From JADHOX01 sp038120515 (GTDB lineage: Bacteria; Pseudomonadota; Alphaproteobacteria; Rickettsiales; JABIRX01), in NCBI GenBank assembly GCA_038120515.1, contig JAYOLW010000022.1, forward strand, positions 1-27,764: 27,764 nucleotides of DNA, in the 5' to 3' direction. The notes under the pieces were generated by a model. It searched no databases. It was given only the letters and a program-made list of their open reading frames with translations, and was not told the DNA's origin. The position numbers were made by a program, and so were the translations under genes. This document shows positions 21,757-27,764 of the stretch, one piece after another. The stretch's first letter is position 1; the number at the start of each line of letters is the position of its first letter.

Positions 21757-24700
21757 ATGAGAGGACCAAGACCAATAATAGAAGAAGTAAATCCAACAGA
21801 GCAACGGATTACAACGCCTTTTAGAAAATTTTGTACTGAGTTTTTAAGTAAATTTACGCTACCTCAAGAAATAAATAGTACTATCCAAAAATTAAATGCT
21901 CAAAGACTTTTTTTCAAAACTTTGAAAACAAAATTTGATAAAGTTTCTGATCAAGGTAGATTTAGTGAAGAAGAAAAACGATTCCTTGTAAGATCATCAC
22001 AGATAGACCCAAAAAACTATCAAAAAAGTGAAGAACCTGTTGAAGTGTCAGAAGATTTTAATAGCTGTTTTCAAGTAACAAAGAAACAAATATCTGCAGA
22101 ACATCTTGCTTATGCCGAGATGGAAATTGAGTCACAGATTATTTGGACTAATCCAGCATTAGAATCTATCAGCATAACAACACCAAAAGATTTGGACCTG
22201 GCTCGACTATATAAAGCCCATAGTGAATGCACACAACACCAAGATATTGGGCAAGTCATTATCGCAAAATATTTGACAGAAAACATCTTTGATAAAATCA
22301 GAACTAATATTACTATTGCTTGGTTTCATTCACTTAGTGAAGCTCATCAAACTCAAATTTTGCAAATAGCTGTAAGTCATGAATTGCTGAAGCAGGCTTC
22401 TAATCAAAAAATGACTATAGACAGTCTGAAAGGGCCAATTAACGGATTTAAACCAACTCGACAATATCAAGAAGATATAAATTCTTTAGCTAAAAATGCT
22501 TTGAGTAGGTTATCTGAAGCATCAGATACTACTATGGATTCTTTAAGGGCAGTAATTGAAGAATGGAGTCAACAGGAAACAAATCAATTTCAAGCTTTTA
22601 AAGAATTAGAATCAATAGTTTTAGATTTAGAGCAGGATCAGCAAGATCTGACTCGGTTAATAACAAATGTGTTAACTCAATTGGAACAAAGCAAGGAGTT
22701 GATTCAACTAGAAATTTACCAAGCTTTAAAAGACGTATTCACTAAAATTGAAACCTCTGAGAGAGTAGATCTGGCAAAATTATTAACACAAACAATAACT
22801 AGCCTCAATCAACAAGTACAAGATCAAAAAATTAAATCATATATTACAAGATGTGAACAATGGAATAAAGATAATAGTTCTATAGAAGAGATTTTAAAGG
22901 ATTTAGAGATTATTCCTGATGGTACTTTAGAGATCATAGCCAACCTCAAACAGACGCTAGTTTCTCTTAAAAAAACGAAAATAAAATCTATTCAAGAAGT
23001 TATTACTTCAAAAGTTATTTTAGGAAATAAGCAACTAAGTAAATCTTTACTGGAAAGAATCAATTCATGGTCAGAAAGGCAATCATCCGAGGAAGCAAGT
23101 CAACGTTTTTTAGATCGTCAAATAGATCTATTGTTAAAAACAGAAGGCCTGAAATTTAGTGCATTATCAAGACTACAGAAGGAGATATTCGCATATCCAA
23201 CGCCGTTAATGTGGCTAGACGATCAGATAGAACCTAATCTTGCTGCATCATTAAAAAGCAAAAAGGATTTAAAGGATGATCAAAGATCCAAAGACTTTAG
23301 AAAAGCACTTAGCGGAACAGTCTCAACTTTAGAATTTACTTCGATCTTTCCAGAATTAACAGATGTTAACTCTGTTGTTTTTGAAGCCCTATTTTCATTG
23401 TACAACGAATTTATTAGACTCGAAACGAAATCAAAACTTGATAATGGTATAAAGCTAGGAGACCTTAAAAGAACAGATATTTTTACTAAAGCTGAAAAAA
23501 AACTTTACGGAATTATAGAAGCAAAACAGGTTTTATCTATTAGCGGAAAAGAAACACAACCCGCAGCAATATTTCGAAATTTAGTTACTAAACCAGCTTT
23601 TACTGGCAGTTTAGCTCTTACAATAGCAACTAGTAAGCTTCGCGACATTCCATTTGAAGCAACAATCAGTTTAGAGCCTAATCAAGAGAAACTTAAAGCC
23701 GCTATACAAAGAACTAACAAGACAATAGATCAATACAAACAAGAAAAAGCTTTAAAAGAGTCTGCTTTAGAAAAAGCTATACAAGATTTTGCAGCACCTA
23801 CTATAATGGTAAGAGAGCCAACAGAAAAAAGCGGTTCTGAAGATCTGGAAGTAAAAGCAGTGTTGGATGAGTCAAAAACAAGTGGTCAATCAGCAGAACA
23901 CGACGGCAATGTTCTTCAAGGTGAAGAAAAGAGTGAAGTAAAGCAACATCGTGCTCCAAACGCACTTAGCGCAAACGGGCTTTTAGCTGCAATTCAAAGC
24001 AGAGGAAAGCTAGGTGATCATTCTCAGCAAAGTGAAAAAAAAGAGGAGGATGTTGCAGCAGAACAAGAGGATGTTGCAGCAGAGCAAAGCGCTAGCTCTC
24101 TTAAGACTCAGGAAGGGCAACATAAGCGATCACCCCTTGGGTTTTTAGCTGAAATTAACAGTTTAAAGAATAAAGATAGACCTTTTCAGCAAAGTGAAAA
24201 GAAAGCGGAAGATGTTACAGAAGAACAAAGAGCCAGCTTTCCTCAGGATCAAAAAAAGAGTGAGGCAGAACAACATAGTCGACCACTCCCTGGATTTTTA
24301 GCTTCAATTCAAAACAGAGGAAAGCTTGGAGCCACTTCTGAGCAAAGAAAAAAGTCAGCTGCAAAGGTTCCAGAGCAGAAAGATGAGGAACTAGAAGCTC
24401 CTAAAGTCCCGGTAATTAGTAGCCTTGATGACATAACTGAATCTGATATTGTATTATGTTTTGCATTTCTCAATGATTTATTAGGTAATGATGAACTTGC
24501 ATCACTTTATTCTAAAGATAAATTATCCGCTGATTCATTGATAGGACAATTTCAGCAATTTTGGTCATTATCTGGAGACGAAAGACATTCAAAATTTTTT
24601 AATGATTATAATCGCTATGCGAATGCAATTAAATTTAGCGATAAAGATAATAGAGAGATTTTCGAACATGTATACTCACAGTTACTTTCTAGCATCCCCG

Positions 24701-27678
24701 AAGATACCGCTGAAATTCGTTTAAAAGCGTTGGTTCAAACATTTAATAAATTTATAATATTTTATTTAGATCAAGCCAACAAACATTTTAAAGATGAAAG
24801 ACCAGCTTTGACAGCAACTTTAAGATCAATTCAAGCTCAGAGAGTTTGTTTTCTTTCAGCCAAATCAAGTTCAATATTAGACCGAGAAGATCATTTCTTT
24901 GATCAATTGCATATCAATAATCTTTTTCATGTTCTTACCTCAGGTCCAGATACTATTATGCAGGGCATATCTTCTTCAGAAGATTTCCCTGAAGGCTTAC
25001 CTATTTTATTAGATTTTCCTCCTAAAAGAAAACCCGACGGACGTATATCAAAAGTTCAATATAAATTTGATCAATTCGACGATAAAAAAGCTGTTAGAGC
25101 TGACGAAAAATCTCAAGTTAGAGCTTTAGCAATAGCTGAAATTCTCAAATTTAAAGATTACGCAGACTCAAAATCTATAGAAGTACCAATTTTAATTAAA
25201 AGTTTAGAGGAGTTATTTTTGTGTGATAATTTTACGCGCTTAGACAAGACAAATATTTTTACACAAAGCTCTGATCCAGATGATGTCCAGCTCATTCAAG
25301 AAATAAAACATCTCAATAATTTTCTAAGAGACTTTTTTATTGCACAATTAAAGTTGGATTCAGAAACTCAAGAAAAAGTATTTGAATTTATTGCTGCAAT
25401 CGACAGAACACGAAATCAAATAGAGCTTTCAGATCAAGCACAAACCGATAAAATTAAAACAATCATATTATCTCTTAAAGATTCATTAAGCACAATTCCA
25501 CCAGATACAGTCAGCAAGATTATATATCTAATCGAACATCTTGATAACAAAAAAGCACTTCTTACTTCGATGCAAGAGGAGATTAGCTTAATACAAGCGA
25601 ATATTGCTAGAGAATGTGAAGTTATATCTGACCTTCAGGAAAGAACAAAACGATGTCACAAATATCCAAATCATGCTTTCAAAGATATAGCAGCTGCTAC
25701 ATCGGAGGAGCTATTAAAACCCATGCCTTTTACAGAATCTTCTAAATCACCAGAAATTCAAAAATATGAAGAGCTTAGAAATCAGCAACAAAAAGCATTT
25801 TTAGAACTTCAAAAAGCAGAAACTAACTTCAAAACAATAGAATCTAGAATTGAGGAGGATGCTAGACCTAAGCTTTCTGAACTATTTATATTGATAGACG
25901 ACCTCTGTCGTCAACAAATTAAGATTACTTATAATGAGGCATCAGAGGAAGAGCGTGAGTTGATTATAACTAAAACTATAAATGGGCTTTGGTCCAAAAT
26001 ACGAAATTATCTTTTTGACCCAGCCTTAAATGACGCTGCTAACACCGAGTTTAAAACCAGACTTGCATACTTTACTGAATTAAAACAACAGCTTGACACA
26101 TATATTACAGAAATTGAGGCAAGGAATCATACTCACAAAGGTACACTTGGAGAACAAATAAAACAACAAGTTATTACAGCTCAAGAAAGAGCTGATCTTG
26201 AAGCAGAAAGAGATGTATTAGGTATTAATGATAAATTAGTAAAGCTAAATCAATTACTGCTAAATATTGATGATAGTTTTGGCGATTTGGGCGAAGCTAT
26301 TTTATCTAAAGTAAGCGATATTCAAAAATACGCAAAGCAACACGAACAAATTGCTAGTTTTCAACGCCAAAATCAATTATTGCATCAGGAGATTGTAGAT
26401 ATCACTTCCGCATCTGCAGCAAGAGAAGCGGAACTTATGCAAAGAATAGCCGAATTAGAGGCAATACAAAAAACAGTAGATACCCACCGAACTCCAACAA
26501 AGACACCAACAAGTGCTCCTAGATTTCCAAGCCCTCAAAAAGCTCTTTTGAATAGGCATACTCCTTTTAACTCGAGTAAAGAGCGAGCTACGGCTTCAAG
26601 AGATTTCACTGCAGCAGCAAGATCTCTTGTTACCCAAGTTTTGGAGAAAATACAACGCCGTATTACTGACGAACAAACTATGAATCGTCTTATCGGTGAG
26701 CTATCAACTAAATTACAAAAACAACCCCAGCAGAATATTGATGAGATAATGGGGATTTTTCAGCAAATCATTCCAACCGTTTTTAATCAAGCTAGTCATT
26801 TAAAAGACAATGCGAAAAAATGTATTCAAGACTTTTTTGCACAACAACAAGATCTATTAGAAGGAGATGAGCTTTATCAAAGGCAAGTAACAGTCAGCAC
26901 AACTGCCTGCCAAACCCATGATGATGATTTTAGAAAAGCTGCACATATTCCTGCACATATTAAACCTATACAGAGAAGGCAAAGCATCTCACTTCTTAAT
27001 ATCATAAAAACATTAGATCAATTTGAAAAAAAACATTATTATACTTTTCTTACAAAAGCACTATTTTACAGTTTTTACCATTCTTCAGACTCAAAACTGC
27101 GATCTCAAACCAACGATTTTTTTGCGAAACATGTATCTGCCCAACTGACAGAGCAGTTAAAATCAGAAAAATCACGCACACCATTTTGGGAGTTTGCATT
27201 AGATGTTAAAGAGAGAATAACTTTTGAGGATATCAAGATAACACTATCATCAAAAAAGTTGTTAAATTTTCAAGACCAGTTGAACAAAGAATTTAACGAA
27301 AATGCAAGTTTATATTTCGAGTTTATCACATCAGTCATAGATAAGATTTCCAACCCTCCTCAACCAGCCTTGAATCCTAAAAACGGTTGTTTAGCGACTT
27401 TATCAGATTCCGTTGATAGAGTAGAAAGATACACCGGCAAATCAGCCTCTTATTCAATAACCTTAGCACGTACAAATTCACAAACTTCATTATCTTCGGA
27501 TGGATCTGATGGCTCTCGACGTAATTTATCTTCAGTGTTTTTAACTAGCGCTTCATCTTCTCAAGGTGACGAGAAACTAACATCAGATTACCTTCAAACA
27601 GGCCAAGTGGAGAGAGTAATTACAGCCAGGAATTGTAAGTCGGCAGCAGAAGATGTGAGTAGATTTGGGGGAAGATAA
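21757..27678 (+). CDS. Giant coiled-coil protein with three WH2-like motifs, candidate effector
   Basis: At 1973 residues, it has no signal peptide and no transmembrane segment. AGAGGAG precedes the ATG by a good distance. Residues 1-720 are mainly helical, rich in Q, E and K. Residues about 720-900 form a low-complexity region with three copies of a motif: GLLAAIQSRGKLGD (741-754), GFLAEINSLKNK (795-806) and GFLASIQNRGKLGA (846-859). They are spaced 54 and 51 residues apart by Q/E/K linkers. The pattern LLxxIxxRGxLxx resembles the actin-binding WH2 motif. Residues about 900-1560 are helical and include coiled coils (ISLIQANIARECEVISDLQE, FQRQNQLLHQEIVDI, AELMQRIAELEAIQ). A TP/S-rich linker (THRTPTKTPTSAPRFPSPQK) leads to a further helical region and a serine-rich tail ending RFGGR. 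This suggests a secreted, host-cytoskeleton-acting protein, but the activity is inferred. Confidence 0.8.
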   Translation: MRGPRPIIEEVNPTEQRITTPFRKFCTEFLSKFTLPQEINSTIQKLNAQRLFFKTLKTKFDKVSDQGRFSEEEKRFLVRSSQIDPKNYQKSEEPVEVSEDFNSCFQVTKKQISAEHLAYAEMEIESQIIWTNPALESISITTPKDLDLARLYKAHSECTQHQDIGQVIIAKYLTENIFDKIRTNITIAWFHSLSEAHQTQILQIAVSHELLKQASNQKMTIDSLKGPINGFKPTRQYQEDINSLAKNALSRLSEASDTTMDSLRAVIEEWSQQETNQFQAFKELESIVLDLEQDQQDLTRLITNVLTQLEQSKELIQLEIYQALKDVFTKIETSERVDLAKLLTQTITSLNQQVQDQKIKSYITRCEQWNKDNSSIEEILKDLEIIPDGTLEIIANLKQTLVSLKKTKIKSIQEVITSKVILGNKQLSKSLLERINSWSERQSSEEASQRFLDRQIDLLLKTEGLKFSALSRLQKEIFAYPTPLMWLDDQIEPNLAASLKSKKDLKDDQRSKDFRKALSGTVSTLEFTSIFPELTDVNSVVFEALFSLYNEFIRLETKSKLDNGIKLGDLKRTDIFTKAEKKLYGIIEAKQVLSISGKETQPAAIFRNLVTKPAFTGSLALTIATSKLRDIPFEATISLEPNQEKLKAAIQRTNKTIDQYKQEKALKESALEKAIQDFAAPTIMVREPTEKSGSEDLEVKAVLDESKTSGQSAEHDGNVLQGEEKSEVKQHRAPNALSANGLLAAIQSRGKLGDHSQQSEKKEEDVAAEQEDVAAEQSASSLKTQEGQHKRSPLGFLAEINSLKNKDRPFQQSEKKAEDVTEEQRASFPQDQKKSEAEQHSRPLPGFLASIQNRGKLGATSEQRKKSAAKVPEQKDEELEAPKVPVISSLDDITESDIVLCFAFLNDLLGNDELASLYSKDKLSADSLIGQFQQFWSLSGDERHSKFFNDYNRYANAIKFSDKDNREIFEHVYSQLLSSIPEDTAEIRLKALVQTFNKFIIFYLDQANKHFKDERPALTATLRSIQAQRVCFLSAKSSSILDREDHFFDQLHINNLFHVLTSGPDTIMQGISSSEDFPEGLPILLDFPPKRKPDGRISKVQYKFDQFDDKKAVRADEKSQVRALAIAEILKFKDYADSKSIEVPILIKSLEELFLCDNFTRLDKTNIFTQSSDPDDVQLIQEIKHLNNFLRDFFIAQLKLDSETQEKVFEFIAAIDRTRNQIELSDQAQTDKIKTIILSLKDSLSTIPPDTVSKIIYLIEHLDNKKALLTSMQEEISLIQANIARECEVISDLQERTKRCHKYPNHAFKDIAAATSEELLKPMPFTESSKSPEIQKYEELRNQQQKAFLELQKAETNFKTIESRIEEDARPKLSELFILIDDLCRQQIKITYNEASEEERELIITKTINGLWSKIRNYLFDPALNDAANTEFKTRLAYFTELKQQLDTYITEIEARNHTHKGTLGEQIKQQVITAQERADLEAERDVLGINDKLVKLNQLLLNIDDSFGDLGEAILSKVSDIQKYAKQHEQIASFQRQNQLLHQEIVDITSASAAREAELMQRIAELEAIQKTVDTHRTPTKTPTSAPRFPSPQKALLNRHTPFNSSKERATASRDFTAAARSLVTQVLEKIQRRITDEQTMNRLIGELSTKLQKQPQQNIDEIMGIFQQIIPTVFNQASHLKDNAKKCIQDFFAQQQDLLEGDELYQRQVTVSTTACQTHDDDFRKAAHIPAHIKPIQRRQSISLLNIIKTLDQFEKKHYYTFLTKALFYSFYHSSDSKLRSQTNDFFAKHVSAQLTEQLKSEKSRTPFWEFALDVKERITFEDIKITLSSKKLLNFQDQLNKEFNENASLYFEFITSVIDKISNPPQPALNPKNGCLATLSDSVDRVERYTGKSASYSITLARTNSQTSLSSDGSDGSRRNLSSVFLTSASSSQGDEKLTSDYLQTGQVERVITARNCKSAAEDVSRFGGR
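23977..24333 (+). repeat. Three tandem WH2-like repeat units
   Basis: The span runs from the first to the last motif copy within the giant gene. Units share the motif G-L/F-L-A-x-I plus linkers with recurring QQSEKK, EDV and EQ elements. Copies 1 and 3 are most alike; copy 2 has diverged after the isoleucine and lacks RGKL. Confidence 0.7.
24046..24087 (+). repeat. 21-bp tandem duplication encoding EDVAAEQ twice
   Basis: Positions 24046-24066 and 24067-24087 are identical except for one base (GAA versus GAG). It is a recent in-frame duplication inside the first repeat linker. Confidence 0.9.
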
Positions 27679-27764
27679 TTGTTAATTGCATAGTATAGAA
27701 AGTAAGTTAAAATTATAATCAATTACAATTTTGACTGATGGCTTCTTACCCAGATTTCTATTAT

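Noticed and set aside
27679..27764. Start of a further plus-strand gene at the right edge
   Set aside because: ATG at 27738 (MASYPDFYY) and TTG at 27731 (MTDGFLPRFLL) are both open to the edge, but at most eleven codons are visible, so neither the frame nor the product can be decided.
1..27764. CRISPR array, rRNA or complete tRNA genes
   Set aside because: No regularly spaced repeats, rRNA-like stretches or full cloverleaf sequences were found; the only tRNA sequence is the two 3' fragments.

Overview
This is an AT-rich window (roughly 30% GC by eye). The chromosomal part looks like an alphaproteobacterium, most plausibly a host-associated Rickettsiales- or Holosporales-like lineage. Pointers are an SRP RNA gene directly upstream of dnaX, an alphaproteobacterial-style DnaX C-terminus, a thrB-rnhA pair, a tiny CoxF-like membrane protein, a PolA without visible proofreading residues, and a 1973-residue coiled-coil protein that resembles a secreted effector. 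The lineage is inference; there is no rRNA in the window. A 10-N gap at 814-823, flanked by poor G- and C-rich sequence, joins two contigs, so positions 1-813 need not be contiguous with the rest.

Left of the gap (1-813), the minus strand carries a phage-type leader: a 77-nt C4-like antisense RNA followed by a PEGA-domain lipoprotein gene that runs off the window. The exposed C4 segment is complementary both to an upstream leader copy and to the translation start of the lipoprotein. This resembles the P1/P7 C4 circuit with a different output gene.

Positions 900-5950 are accessory DNA. A tight three-gene operon encodes a P-loop kinase, a PIN-GNAT-EVE/ASCH-like fusion and an ASCH protein. Next comes a segment bounded by two direct copies of the 3' end of initiator tRNA (3491-3514 and 5439-5475), which look like attachment-site remnants. 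It holds a decayed DUF1016/YhcG nuclease gene and two overlapping L,D-transpeptidase genes, one of DUF2778/Tlde1 type. A TRL-like lipoprotein follows the second tRNA remnant.

Positions 5948-8723 hold a minus-strand lipoprotein, a two-gene unit of unknown function (a small membrane protein and a 345-residue protein with faint caspase-like features), and a plus-strand thioredoxin-family gene. The minus-strand ffs-dnaX unit (8731-10448) contains a run of ten A bases that separates a gamma-like DnaX from a -1-frame tau-like extension.

From 10569 a plus-strand unit runs without real gaps: TonB-dependent receptor, GNAT-like protein, YfiR, a CHASE8/HAMP protein with a degenerate kinase region, and polA. 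It is probably an envelope-sensing module whose output is not obvious. After polA come a 39-codon CoxF-like gene (minus), thrB-rnhA, a convergent small lipoprotein, serA, and the 1973-residue protein with three WH2-like motifs.
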